A stretch of 21,903 nt of DNA, taken from positions 1 to 21,903 of IMG/VR virus record IMGVR_UViG_3300023284_000324; one strand, 5' to 3'. The translations under genes and the position numbers were made by a program. The DNA comes from a virus. This document shows, piece after piece, positions 1 through 8,613 of this stretch; position 1 is the stretch's first letter, and every line of letters begins with the position of its first letter. The notes under the pieces were generated by a model, which was not told the origin of the DNA, made no database searches, and saw only the letters and a program-made list of their open reading frames with translations.

Positions 1-222
1 GATACCTATGTAGCGCATTCGGTAACAGGACAGGTCAATGTGACACTGACCCCGGCAACACAAAATAGGCCCGTTGCGGTAACAAGCACAGCAATTACCA
101 TCAATGGTACGGTAGCTGATGGTGCAGAACTCCATGGATCGTGCGAAGTGGATGCAACTTTGACGACTTCGGCACAGATGACTGATTTTCGCGCCCAGGC
201 TACGGCAGTAGTGAAATTCTGA
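1..222 (+). CDS. C-terminal end of an unrecognised beta-rich protein (5' partial)
   Basis: The reading frame is open from the first base of the window to a TGA at 220-222, so the gene begins upstream; an ATG at 40 is in frame but is most likely internal. The visible 73 residues are rich in Thr, Ala and Val with alternating polar/hydrophobic residues, as expected for beta strands, and they lack charged clusters or membrane segments. No family is recognised. It lies 28 bases ahead of two host-surface or adhesin-type genes and the tail fibre, so a tail or virion surface role is plausible by context only. It could equally be the tail of an unrelated structural protein. Confidence 0.6.
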   Translation, partial: DTYVAHSVTGQVNVTLTPATQNRPVAVTSTAITINGTVADGAELHGSCEVDATLTTSAQMTDFRAQATAVVKF

Positions 223-250
223 TTATCGTAATGATGAAAAGAAGATCTCT

Positions 251-1000
251 ATGCGCTTGATTTATTCATTCATATTAATTGCTCTGCTGTTTTTTCCATC
301 ATGGGCGATGGCGGCGGGGTGTACGTCTGACACAAACGCTGAATTAAATATTTCTAGTGAGGCCACATCTCATACCATGTCGTTTACTATAGCCGATAAC
401 ACTAACCGATATTTGGGCGTGTTTATCACCTATGGTGCTGGAACAACTATAACAATTAGCGACGTTGATTGGAACACATCAGAGGCTATGACTTCAAGAG
501 TCTCAGCAGTGGTAGATGAAGTGGGGCTTGACTATCACGGTGAATACTTTGATCTGGTTAATCCAACAAATGGGACGCATGATATTACGTTTACAACCAG
601 CGCAAATGCTAAACCATACATCGTAGCCTATTCTATTTATGAAGTTGACCAAACTACACCGCGCCTTGATACCGATAAAGTAGATGATGGCAATGGCACA
701 TCCTCAACGCTAACACTAACTGATGATACAGATTGTGTTATGGGCGTGTTGGATATGTTGACGGCGCGAGATTTGGTGACAGGACTATCAACAGGGGAAG
801 GGGCCGATCAAACAGTAAACCAATTTATAGAGCCAAACAGCACCAGCCTTGATGTTGCATCGTCTTCTCAAAATGGCTCAGACGATGGCGTTATGTCATG
901 GTCTTGGACTAATGCACACTTCTTTTTGCAAGTAGCTGTGGCCCTACAAGCTGCGCCAGTTACTTCAACTAGGCCGAGAGCTGTGATAACAATTCAATGA
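251..1000 (+). CDS. Secreted-type beta-sandwich protein of unknown function, signal peptide
   Basis: 249 residues. The N-terminus is a clear Sec signal peptide: Met-Arg, a hydrophobic core (IYSFILIALLFF), then Pro and an AMA-A cleavage site near residues 20-22. The mature part looks like one beta-sandwich: hydrophobic strands, a 'Gly-Thr-His-Asp-Ile-Thr-Phe' strand near residues 113-119, and a 'Val-Asp-Gln-Thr-Thr-Pro' turn near 136-141. The same pattern occurs in beta-jelly-roll domains of phage and bacterial surface proteins; this is recognition by eye. The ribosome site is weak (AAAAGAAGA about 7 bases ahead). Its stop overlaps the next start as ATGA at 997-1000, so the two are probably translated together. 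A signal peptide is unusual for a virion protein, so it may act in the periplasm or on the cell surface rather than in the particle. Confidence 0.8.
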   Translation: MRLIYSFILIALLFFPSWAMAAGCTSDTNAELNISSEATSHTMSFTIADNTNRYLGVFITYGAGTTITISDVDWNTSEAMTSRVSAVVDEVGLDYHGEYFDLVNPTNGTHDITFTTSANAKPYIVAYSIYEVDQTTPRLDTDKVDDGNGTSSTLTLTDDTDCVMGVLDMLTARDLVTGLSTGEGADQTVNQFIEPNSTSLDVASSSQNGSDDGVMSWSWTNAHFFLQVAVALQAAPVTSTRPRAVITIQ

Positions 1001-3237
1001 AAAAGTTTCTTTCCTTCATGTTTGCCTTATTGCTTTTTCCTGCTGTCGCCAACGCTGATCCTGCTGTTGGTGAAACTTTCTATGTTGGAAAGGGCGCGGG
1101 GGATTTAGATTCTAACTCTTGCGCTACAGCACAAACGGACGCTGACGGTTCTAGAAAGGCATTGCCTGACGGTGTAAATGGGGCCATTAGCTGTATTGAT
1201 GGACCTGGAGATATTGTTGAACTTCGGGCTGGTACTTATAGCCAAGATTTATTTAACTGGAAGCTTGGACTTGAGGGATGGAACAAAGCCGGAGTATCTG
1301 GAAACCCGATAACTATTAGAGGCGCAGCCGGTGAGACGGTTGTTGTCGGAATGTTAAATATTAACAAAACTGTAGCTCATGATTGGTGGGTATGGGACAA
1401 CCTAACATTTAACGGCACCCTGACAGGAGCCAATAATGGATTCAACACAGTTTTCACTGGTTTAATGAACAATGTAGTTATCAAAAATTCGATCATTCAA
1501 AACGGCCCTCGCATGTGTCTTCAAGGCAAGGGAACATTTAACTTGATTACTAATGTAGAGATAAAAGATTGCGGGGTAGAAGGAGTTCCTCATTTCGATT
1601 ATGGCGTTTATTGGTCAGGTGCGGACACTATTTTTGAGTTCATTGATATGCACGATGCTGCGGGTTTTGGATTTCATATTTTCGATTCTGGATCAAACGA
1701 TGTGGCTCGTAATACTGTCCGTTATTCTACGATCCGCAATGTTGGTGGAACCGAACCGGCCAATGCAGCAATCATAATCAGTACAGGGCCAGATAATAAA
1801 GTCTATTCTAACCTGATTTACGACAATCATCGGGGTGTCCAAGTGGACTATCGCTGTCATGATTGCCAAGTGTATAACAATACAATTTTTAGTAATAATG
1901 GTGTTGCGTCCAACGGCATAGCAATCGGAGTCAGCGGCGGAAGTGATGATGTAGTTGTAAAAAACAACATCATTTATAGTAATGGCATAAATGGGATTGA
2001 TGATAATGGCACAGATACTATATTTACCAATAATCACTGTGACACAGCTATAGAAGGATGTGGTACTACGACTGGTTCTTCAGGTGATCCCTTATTCACG
2101 AATGAAGGGGCTAAAGATTTTACCTTGCAAGCAGGGTCGCCTGTATTGGATAAAGGTGCAACGCTTGGCGCACCATTTAACCTTGATTATCTAGGCGTTT
2201 TGCGCCCTCAAGGGGCCAGCTATGATATTGGTGCTTACGAACGGATTACGGCAGCAGCAACTTGGGAACTGGTTATTGACAGTACAAATCCAGCTAGTGC
2301 AGTAGCAATGACGGTTTCTCCTAATAGCAATGATGGTGATTGCACAGGAGATACCCCAATTACATCACCTAATTGTACCTACAACGATACCGTCGTCGTA
2401 ACTATCGTTGCAGAAAATCCAGAGGGGGCAGGTAATGACTTTACCTCATGGGTAGGTTGCAACTCCGTCGTTACTGTTACCTGTACTGTAACGATGCTTA
2501 GTAACAGAACAGTGACCGCAAATTATAGCACTCCAAGCGGAACGGGAGTTGCAAACTGGCAATGTGATGAAGGTTCTGGAACGACCTGTGCGGATTCAAG
2601 CCCAAATACTAACACTGGAACATTTGCCGGTCCTGGTGGATTGCCAACTTGGAGCACTCATCGTGGCGTGAATGTAGTCTTGTTCGATGGAGTGGATGAC
2701 CAAATTAATGTAGCTGCTCATGCAACACTGAGTTTTAATGTAACAAACGCATTTACGTGGCGGGCAACCGTATTACCATCTTCCGTTGTACTATCAGGGC
2801 AGAGAATTGTAATTGCTAATAACTCCAATACGCTGACCTGGGGTATCATGGCTTACGATCATACGGCCTGCGGCCCCGGATCAACAACAGGTTTTTTTAA
2901 AAGCACCGGGGATATTTTCTTCAATGTCTGTGATTTAAACCCCCTAAGTGCAACTGTACCTACCCGATTAGGAATCACCTATGATGGAGAGACACTTACG
3001 ATGTATAAGCAAGGTGTAGTAGTGGCAATTAGTACACCAAGTGCGGTAATTAAGGCGTCTAGTACAGGAACCGTAACTATTGGGGTACGTGCATCGGGCA
3101 ACTTTTTTGCGGGTAAAATTTGGAATGTCATTCTCGATGACAATGCACTAACACCTACTCAAATGCTTGCGGATGCACCGTCTCGATCAGCGTCCGGGGG
3201 TAATATAGTTTTTGGTGGAAAGTTTGGAATGGAGTGA
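997..3237 (+). CDS. Beta-helix / LamG adhesin-like protein with signal peptide
   Basis: 746 residues in several parts. Residues 1-20 form a Sec signal peptide (Lys-Lys, hydrophobic core, Ala-Asn-Ala cleavage site). Residues about 25-415 are a right-handed parallel beta-helix of pectate-lyase/PbH1 type: many short Asn- and Gly-rich coils such as 'VYNNTIFSNN' and 'VVKNNIIYSN', ending in the typical closing motif 'GSPVLDKG ... RP ... YDIGAYE'. Residues about 420-510 resemble the bacterial surface repeat with 'FTSWVGC ... CTVTM ... RTVTANY'. Residues about 513-746 match a LamG/concanavalin-like fold ('LFDGVDDQINV'). Such modules bind or cut polysaccharide, so a capsule- or LPS-targeting spike or a secreted glycan-binding protein is likely. 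No catalytic residues could be assigned. The start overlaps the upstream stop (ATGA) and has no strong ribosome site, suggesting translational coupling. Confidence 0.82.
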   Translation: MKKFLSFMFALLLFPAVANADPAVGETFYVGKGAGDLDSNSCATAQTDADGSRKALPDGVNGAISCIDGPGDIVELRAGTYSQDLFNWKLGLEGWNKAGVSGNPITIRGAAGETVVVGMLNINKTVAHDWWVWDNLTFNGTLTGANNGFNTVFTGLMNNVVIKNSIIQNGPRMCLQGKGTFNLITNVEIKDCGVEGVPHFDYGVYWSGADTIFEFIDMHDAAGFGFHIFDSGSNDVARNTVRYSTIRNVGGTEPANAAIIISTGPDNKVYSNLIYDNHRGVQVDYRCHDCQVYNNTIFSNNGVASNGIAIGVSGGSDDVVVKNNIIYSNGINGIDDNGTDTIFTNNHCDTAIEGCGTTTGSSGDPLFTNEGAKDFTLQAGSPVLDKGATLGAPFNLDYLGVLRPQGASYDIGAYERITAAATWELVIDSTNPASAVAMTVSPNSNDGDCTGDTPITSPNCTYNDTVVVTIVAENPEGAGNDFTSWVGCNSVVTVTCTVTMLSNRTVTANYSTPSGTGVANWQCDEGSGTTCADSSPNTNTGTFAGPGGLPTWSTHRGVNVVLFDGVDDQINVAAHATLSFNVTNAFTWRATVLPSSVVLSGQRIVIANNSNTLTWGIMAYDHTACGPGSTTGFFKSTGDIFFNVCDLNPLSATVPTRLGITYDGETLTMYKQGVVVAISTPSAVIKASSTGTVTIGVRASGNFFAGKIWNVILDDNALTPTQMLADAPSRSASGGNIVFGGKFGME

Positions 3238-3262
3238 CCTTAAAGCATGAAGGTAAAAACTA

Positions 3263-4960
3263 ATGTCTGTAAATGAAGTAAATCCACCACGCAATAATTA
3301 TGTAGGCAATGGTGCGACTACGGTGTTTGCCTATACCTTTCGTATCTTAACTAGTGCTGATATTGAGGTACAAGATGCTGGTGTAGTAAAGACACTAACA
3401 ACGGACTACACTGTAAGTGGTGTTGGAGATGCAAGCGGTGGAAGTGTAACCTTTTTAGTTGCTCCATTAAATTTAAATAATGTTGCGTTACTGCGAAAGG
3501 AAAAGATTGATCAGCAAACAGCTTATGTTGAAGCTAACGCATTTCCCGAAGCATCCCACGAAAATGCCGTAGATAAACTAACAATGATTGCTCAACAGTT
3601 TGTCGAAATCTTTGGTAGGTGTCTACAAGTGCCAAAGAAATCTCTCAAGACTGATTTAACGGTTCCAGATCCAAGTTCATTGGCGCTTCTCCAGTGGAAT
3701 ACAGCATTGACTGGTTTGCAGAATGTAGCAATCGCGGATCTTACAGCAATCTCTCTTGTCATCCCAGATCCAATGACAGCGGGTAGCGTGATCTTTGCCA
3801 GCGGTGCAAAGGTGATGGCCCAAGACAACGCTAATCTCTTTTACGACAACGTCAATAATCGTCTAGGACTTCTGACCGCTGCGCCGGAAGTAACGCTTCA
3901 TCTTGGCGCTAACCCGCTTGTGGCTACAGCCAACTTTACTGGAGCAAAAACCAATACGCGCATCGAAAGCATTGCTGGTACGGCAGTTTCTCCCCACGGA
4001 ACTCAAGACCCTGTTGCCATTTTTCAGAAAGTAAGTAACTCAACCGGAACAACCGGAGTAAACCAAACAGTCTATATTTCCATCGACAAGACTACTGATC
4101 TGGCAAACCATAGAGCAACCGGCCTTTTTGTGGAAGCGGTTGATTCGGGTGGAGATGCTGGTGGTAGCCCCATCAGTTATGTTGAGGGTATTCGATCTCA
4201 TGGTGTACTTCTCGCCGCTGATGGCAATGCCCTTGGTGGGTTGTTTATGGCCGGAACAGCCGCAGCTATTGCCTATGATTTTCTCGTTGGGATAGAAGGC
4301 GAGGTTCGTAACCAAAGCGGTGCTGAAGTTGGCGCAACATTTAACAAAAACAAATTCGCCGCATCTTTCCTAGCTTCTAGTCTTGGAACCGAAACGGCTG
4401 ATGCAGGGTTTGTCACCAACCCATTTAACACGGCAGGATCATTATTTCGTGAAGGTTTCTTGGTTGCCGAAGATAGCGTAACCGAGGCGGCTTTTAGGTC
4501 CAGGGCCGCAACTGTATTCGGCTTGGACCTTCAACAGGGAAGTCAATCTACCGCTGCAATTTTGATTGATAACAACACACCTTTTATGGTGCGTAACAAT
4601 GCTGACGCGGCTAACCTGGATGTTTTGAAGGTAAGTGCTGCTGATGCTTTAACTCTTGGAACTGGCACCGCAAACACTATCATCCAGCCAACCAGCGGAA
4701 ACCTTGGCTTGGGTGTAACTGCATTTGGTACAAGCGCTGATGGAGTCATCGGGATAAACGCCGATGGTACTATACCATCTACTTCGCCCGCTGGAATGAT
4801 TCAAATCTTTGCTGATGATAGCTCGGATGGTGCCGCTAATGCTACTCTTGCCCTGCGTACGGAACAGGCGGTAGAAACCATTGGAACATTCACGGCAAGT
4901 CATAAATTAAAGATTTGGATTAACGGTGTAGAGTATTGGTTTCAACTTGATGCAGTTTAA
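3263..4960 (+). CDS. Tail fibre protein with T7-type N-terminal attachment domain
   Basis: 565 residues. Residues about 8-125 match the T7 gp17 N-terminal fibre domain: 'YVGNGATTVFAYTF' near the start, a 'TTDYTVSGVG' strand, and 'PEASHENAVDKLTMIAQQ' near residues 96-113, which lead to the tail-attachment region. This part docks the fibre to the tail. The rest is a shaft and tip: 'LFYDNVNNRLGLLT' and 'GNLGLGVTAF' are of the short strand-turn repeats common in phage fibres, and the C-terminus ends 'HKLKIWINGVEYWFQLDAV', a form seen at fibre tips. No intramolecular chaperone (S74) domain is visible. An AAGGT ribosome site lies 8 bases before the ATG. It is the host-recognition protein best supported by family resemblance. 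Confidence 0.9.
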   Translation: MSVNEVNPPRNNYVGNGATTVFAYTFRILTSADIEVQDAGVVKTLTTDYTVSGVGDASGGSVTFLVAPLNLNNVALLRKEKIDQQTAYVEANAFPEASHENAVDKLTMIAQQFVEIFGRCLQVPKKSLKTDLTVPDPSSLALLQWNTALTGLQNVAIADLTAISLVIPDPMTAGSVIFASGAKVMAQDNANLFYDNVNNRLGLLTAAPEVTLHLGANPLVATANFTGAKTNTRIESIAGTAVSPHGTQDPVAIFQKVSNSTGTTGVNQTVYISIDKTTDLANHRATGLFVEAVDSGGDAGGSPISYVEGIRSHGVLLAADGNALGGLFMAGTAAAIAYDFLVGIEGEVRNQSGAEVGATFNKNKFAASFLASSLGTETADAGFVTNPFNTAGSLFREGFLVAEDSVTEAAFRSRAATVFGLDLQQGSQSTAAILIDNNTPFMVRNNADAANLDVLKVSAADALTLGTGTANTIIQPTSGNLGLGVTAFGTSADGVIGINADGTIPSTSPAGMIQIFADDSSDGAANATLALRTEQAVETIGTFTASHKLKIWINGVEYWFQLDAV

Positions 4961-4974
4961 CTAAAAGGAGCTTT

Positions 4975-5118
4975 ATGGCAAAGACAATCGAACAAACTTT
5001 GAAGGATTATATGGGTGAATTGATATTCCAAAATATTGTCCTGACACAGAAGTTATCAGAGGCCAAGGAGACTGAGGAGGCCAAGAAAGGAGTAATTGAT
5101 GGCAAAAGTAAATCATAA
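4975..5118 (+). CDS. Small predicted coiled-coil protein (47 aa), unknown function
   Basis: A 47-codon gene begins at ATG 4975 with an AAAAGGAG ribosome site a few bases upstream and ends at TAA 5116-5118. The product begins MAKTIEQTLK, has a hydrophobic heptad-like helix 'ELIFQNIVLTQKLSEAK', and a charged Lys/Glu tail, so a short helical oligomerising protein is likely. Short proteins of this type often follow phage fibre genes, but I cannot assign a function. It lies in the T7 position of holin and small terminase; it has no membrane segment and is too short for a usual small terminase. Its last 20 bases overlap the next gene, and its 3' end carries that gene's ribosome site. Confidence 0.72.
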   Translation: MAKTIEQTLKDYMGELIFQNIVLTQKLSEAKETEEAKKGVIDGKSKS

Positions 5119-5314
5119 TACCAAAGAGCTTGCTATTGCAGCCGCCGTGACTGACGGTGGGGTAGAATATGATGACATCACTGTATATGAACGCCCTGTG
5201 CAAGGACCGCTTCCTTCTACTAAAGAAGCCGTGTACATGATTATACAAGTACGTGCCGAGAAATGGCAAGTGCTCAAGAGCGACGCTTCGGGTGTTTGGA
5301 CAGAAACAGCTTAA
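5099..5314 (+). CDS. Small protein of unknown function (71 aa)
   Basis: I chose ATG 5099 because GGAG at 5089-5092 stands 6 bases ahead; a TTG at 5096 directly before it is in frame but sits too close. The 71 residues begin MAKVNHNTKE and contain 'VTDGGVEYDDITVYERP' and a C-terminal strand pair 'AVYMIIQVRAEKWQVL'. This looks like a compact alpha/beta or beta protein without signal peptide, membrane segment or metal site. It overlaps the preceding gene by 20 bases and precedes the large terminase. The position would suit a small terminase, yet no DNA-binding helix-turn-helix is apparent. I do not recognise it. Confidence 0.65.
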   Translation: MAKVNHNTKELAIAAAVTDGGVEYDDITVYERPVQGPLPSTKEAVYMIIQVRAEKWQVLKSDASGVWTETA

Positions 5315-5338
5315 TGCAGGGTTGGGAATCACACATTT

Positions 5339-6811
5339 GTGCAAGTTGACTCACGCGAAGAAATAACCATAGACTACGTGCCGGGGCCGACTGCCAAGCG
5401 TTTCCATAACTCCAACGCCCGCGTCAAGCTGGCTTGGGGGCCGGTTCGTACAGGTAAATCGGTAGCGGCGTGTTGGCGGCCTTTCTTGAAGGCGGAGCAG
5501 TTAGCCAAAAAAGGTATTGCACTCCGAACTTTAATAATGCGGGACACTTACCGCAACCTTGAGGATACTACACTCAAGACTTGGATGGAGTGGTTTGGTA
5601 AATGTGGTATATTAAAACGTCGCCAGAGTGTAACTGACTTTCTATTCAAAACGCCAAGCACACCGGCTGACATATGGCATGAGGTATTATTCAGGCATGG
5701 ACAAACAGCATCAGACGCATCAAGCTTCCTCTCAAGCGAATATGGAATCATCTTTCTCGAAGAGGCAGCACCGGCTTTTACGCCTTCGGGACTTGTTTCC
5801 CCTGGGATTGCGGAGGAGGTTTTCGACCTCGCGCTTACCAGACTTGTCCAAACAGGAGTCGAAGACCCAGAACTCTTAATTACCTGCAACCCGCCTACGC
5901 CACAACATTGGGTAAATAGGCGGTTGATAGCAGCGGAACCCGAAGACCTTCGCGAGCGTAAATGGGCGCATTTTTTCTTTCCGCAAAAGGAGAACGAACA
6001 TAACCTACGAAAGGGGTATTATGATGAACTCAGGCTCCAACTCAAAGGCAAAGATCATATCCTTAGAAGGTTTGTGGAAGGAGAAGTCGTCGCCATCTAC
6101 CCAGGAATGCCCGTATTCTCAGGCGACTTTAAACAATCTACTCATGTACGCGACGAACTCTTGGCTGTCCCAAAACAAGACATCATATTTGGATTCGACG
6201 CTGGAGAAAGCCTTACTCCGGCAGCCGTATGGCTTCAGATTGATACTAGAGGAAGAATCTTAGTTTTGCGTGAACTCCAAGCCGGGTACACCGACGATAG
6301 ACTTAACGTAGGCATAGGCACGGCGGAGTTTGGAAAGCAAATAAAACTTATAACGCAGACTTACTTCCCGACAAACACACCGGGGTTAGTATATGCGGAC
6401 CCGGCAGTTAATCACAAGCAACCGAATGACATGAAAACAGTTGCACAAATCTTGGAAGCACAAGGTTTCGTAATCCAAGCCAGCGAAATAGATATTGCAT
6501 CCAGAGTCGAAAGCATACGTGAGAAGTTACAACAAAACATAGGTGGTGAACCGGCGATTTTATTCTCGCGCTCTGGATGCCCAATACTCATTGAGGCGTT
6601 AAGTGGGGCTTACCGTTATCGAACTACTCTCGACGCCACTCGCGTCACAGGCGCTAAGCCCGTGAAGGATATGTATAGCAACCCTGTAGATGCGCTAGGT
6701 TACGCACTTGCAGTGTTGGCTCCAGCCGGGCAGTTTACCAAAGCGTTTGGCTTGAGTGTTAAGCCAAAGGTAAATTCAGACTTCACATTATTTTCAGGAA
6801 GGAGTATATGA
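5339..6811 (+). CDS. terL: Terminase large subunit (packaging ATPase/nuclease)
   Basis: 490 residues. It pumps phage DNA into the procapsid at the portal and cuts it. The ATPase half has Walker A 'GPVRTGKS' at residues 34-41, Walker B 'IIFLEEA' at 137-143, and a coupling motif 'LLITCNPP' near 179-186. The nuclease half shows the expected acidic residues: Asp287 in 'GFDAG', Glu312 in 'RELQ', Asp354 in 'YADPA' and Asp451 in 'NPVDALGYA'. The N-terminus 'IDYVPGPTAKRFHNS' is the usual adenine-binding lead-in. The start is GTG 5339: an in-frame stop lies at 5312-5314 and no other start codon falls between them. The ribosome site is poor (TTGGGA about 11 bases ahead). Its stop overlaps the next start, and the portal gene follows directly. 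Confidence 0.95.
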   Translation: MQVDSREEITIDYVPGPTAKRFHNSNARVKLAWGPVRTGKSVAACWRPFLKAEQLAKKGIALRTLIMRDTYRNLEDTTLKTWMEWFGKCGILKRRQSVTDFLFKTPSTPADIWHEVLFRHGQTASDASSFLSSEYGIIFLEEAAPAFTPSGLVSPGIAEEVFDLALTRLVQTGVEDPELLITCNPPTPQHWVNRRLIAAEPEDLRERKWAHFFFPQKENEHNLRKGYYDELRLQLKGKDHILRRFVEGEVVAIYPGMPVFSGDFKQSTHVRDELLAVPKQDIIFGFDAGESLTPAAVWLQIDTRGRILVLRELQAGYTDDRLNVGIGTAEFGKQIKLITQTYFPTNTPGLVYADPAVNHKQPNDMKTVAQILEAQGFVIQASEIDIASRVESIREKLQQNIGGEPAILFSRSGCPILIEALSGAYRYRTTLDATRVTGAKPVKDMYSNPVDALGYALAVLAPAGQFTKAFGLSVKPKVNSDFTLFSGRSI

Positions 6812-6978
6812 TGGGATTATTCAGTGGGCCCCCCGATATACCGAAACAAAAAGACCCGAACAAGGAAGCCGAAGCGAAAACAGAGGCAGAGAGACAGACA
6901 CGACTAACTAGAGCGCGGCGTGGAATCAGCAGCACAATCGCCACATCCGGTTCTGGGTTAAGGCGTACTTTAGGTTAA
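6811..6978 (+). CDS. Small conserved-type virion-module protein (55 aa)
   Basis: A short gene between terminase and portal, overlapping the terminase stop. Two ATG codons are adjacent (6808, 6811); AAGGAG at 6799-6804 is 6 bases from 6811 and only 3 from 6808, so 6811 is preferred. The product begins MGLFSGPPDIPKQKDP, continues with a charged helix rich in Lys, Glu and Ala, and ends with 'RARRGISSTIATSGSGLRRT'. Small proteins of this layout (short hydrophobic start, Pro-rich link, charged helix, 'ARRG ... TI.TSG' tail) occur next to portal genes in many podophages. Their role is unknown to me; a minor head or connector component is a guess. Confidence 0.75.
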   Translation: MGLFSGPPDIPKQKDPNKEAEAKTEAERQTRLTRARRGISSTIATSGSGLRRTLG

Positions 6979-6981
6979 TCA

Positions 6982-8613
6982 ATGCCGCTACACGCAGAAA
7001 AATATCTCAAGCACCGCGAAAGCCTACTCAAAGATCGGGCGTTATGGGAACCAGTTTGGCAAGAAATTTCCACGTTTGAATTTCCTCGACGACTCTTTAC
7101 TCTGGGCTTGCGTCAACCGGGGGCAAAGCAAAACAACGAGATGGTTGACTCCACGGCAGGGTTTGCTGGTGAAGTCTTAGCCGCATCATTACTAAGCGGT
7201 CTCACCAACCCAGCACAGAAATGGGCAGGACTACGGCTTACCGACGAAGAAGAAATGAAGAATAACGACACTCGCCGGGTTTTAGAACTTGCTACACTTC
7301 GTTTGCTCAATGCCTTCAAATTATCGAATCTAACCACCGAGCTAGGCGAGTTATATTTGGACCTGGCATTTTTGGGTATCGGTGTTGTCTTCTTGGGCGA
7401 AAAAGAGAAAGGCAGGGAGCTGATTGCAAACTTCCGAGGCTTCCGCTTTCAAGCCTTTCCAGTTGGTTCGTTTGTCATAACTGAAGATGGCTTCGGTACT
7501 GTCAATGGTATATACCTTTCGATAACCATGACCCATGAAGCGGCTGCATTACGTTGGGGTGCCGAAAAACTATCCTCCACAGCAAGAGAAGTCTTGAGTA
7601 AAACACCCAATAAACCCCTTGAAATAATTCATGGCGTTGTAGACAAGGAGTTGGCACCGGACGCAAAAACCAAGCTTCCTTGGGTTTCTTTGTGGATTGA
7701 AATAAAAAAGAAACACGTGATTGAAGAAGGCGGGTTTGATGAATTTCCTTATTTAGTTCCCCGTTGGCAAAAAACCAGTGGTGAAACCTATGGTCGAGGA
7801 CCGGGCTACACGGCATTACCGGATGTGCGCTCTCTTAACAAACTAGTTGAATTGAAACTAAAAGCTCTAGCCCTTACTACTGGACCACCCCAAAAGGCAA
7901 AGTTAAACAGCATCCTGGGCGCGGTGGACTTCGCACCCTTTGGATTAACCATGATGCGTAACCCGCAAACTGACATGGTTCCGTTAGAGCTACGTGCTGA
8001 CTTACGTTCCGCGACAGAGGAATCCAACGAATGGCGTGGGTCAATCCGCAGGACATTTTTTGTGGAGGAACTCCTGCAACTACTTGCCCGCGAAACCCCG
8101 GCGATGACAGCCACGGAAGTCCAGGTTAAGTTACAGTTATTGCAGCAAATCCTCGGCCCAGCTTTCAATAGGCTTAACAACGAATTGCTAAAGCCGTTGG
8201 TAAAACGCGGTTTGAATATAATGCGTCGTGCTGGAGCCATGCCAGAATTAGCGGACCTGGACGATGACGAAATGCAGATTGAATTTGAGGGTCCGTTGGC
8301 GCGGGGTCAGCGCGGTCAAGAACTCTTGGCGATTGAACGTACCCTAGCAGTGGGACAAAATTTATTTACCATTGACCAAACAATAGTCCACTCCTTTAAT
8401 ACACCTGAGATTCTACGGCTAACTCAGGAGATTTCCGGCGCACCGGCTACTATGTTACGCGAAGACGAAGATCGTGATGCCAGAGTTGCCCAAGAAAAAG
8501 AAAATCAAGCACGTGCCGCAGCGGTTGAGCAACTAGCCAGGGGTTCGGAGGCGGCAAAGAACATAGCGCCGCTTGTCACAGCTACACAGAAGGGAAGTAG
8601 TGCTAACAGATAA
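6982..8613 (+). CDS. Portal protein (head-tail connector, T7 gp8-like)
   Basis: 543 residues, close to the 536 of T7 gp8. The portal dodecamer is the DNA gate of the head, the docking site for terminase and later for the tail. Family features seen: an N-terminal helix pair 'LKHRESLLKDRALWEPVWQEISTFEFPRR', then 'DSTAGFAGEVLAASLLSGLTNP' near residues 56-77, 'YLDLAFLGIGVVFLGE' near 123-138, and the 'YGRGPGYTALPDVRSLNKL' stretch near 270-288, which is characteristic of head-tail connectors. The C-terminal 'MTATEVQVKLQLLQQILGPAFNRLNNELLKPLV' helix is the crown-type region, followed by a charged Ala/Glu-rich tail. It starts 3 bases after the preceding stop and overlaps the start of the next gene by 14 bases. 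Confidence 0.93.
   Translation: MPLHAEKYLKHRESLLKDRALWEPVWQEISTFEFPRRLFTLGLRQPGAKQNNEMVDSTAGFAGEVLAASLLSGLTNPAQKWAGLRLTDEEEMKNNDTRRVLELATLRLLNAFKLSNLTTELGELYLDLAFLGIGVVFLGEKEKGRELIANFRGFRFQAFPVGSFVITEDGFGTVNGIYLSITMTHEAAALRWGAEKLSSTAREVLSKTPNKPLEIIHGVVDKELAPDAKTKLPWVSLWIEIKKKHVIEEGGFDEFPYLVPRWQKTSGETYGRGPGYTALPDVRSLNKLVELKLKALALTTGPPQKAKLNSILGAVDFAPFGLTMMRNPQTDMVPLELRADLRSATEESNEWRGSIRRTFFVEELLQLLARETPAMTATEVQVKLQLLQQILGPAFNRLNNELLKPLVKRGLNIMRRAGAMPELADLDDDEMQIEFEGPLARGQRGQELLAIERTLAVGQNLFTIDQTIVHSFNTPEILRLTQEISGAPATMLREDEDRDARVAQEKENQARAAAVEQLARGSEAAKNIAPLVTATQKGSSANR

Noticed and set aside
40-222. ATG 40 as a true start of a 60-residue gene
   Set aside because: The frame is open to the first base of the window and no ribosome site precedes the ATG, so a longer gene cut by the edge is more likely.
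5331-5345. Small palindrome CACATTTGTG before the terminase start as an operator
   Set aside because: Only four base pairs with a two-base loop; too short to be significant.
7806-8240. 144-codon open frame on the minus strand
   Set aside because: It is a shadow of the portal gene with Ser/Arg-rich composition; no independent support.
8573-8599. TTG 8573 as the start of the Bbp19-like gene
   Set aside because: No ribosome site is seen for it, and GTG 8600 has AGGGA at short spacing and gives a more natural N-terminus.
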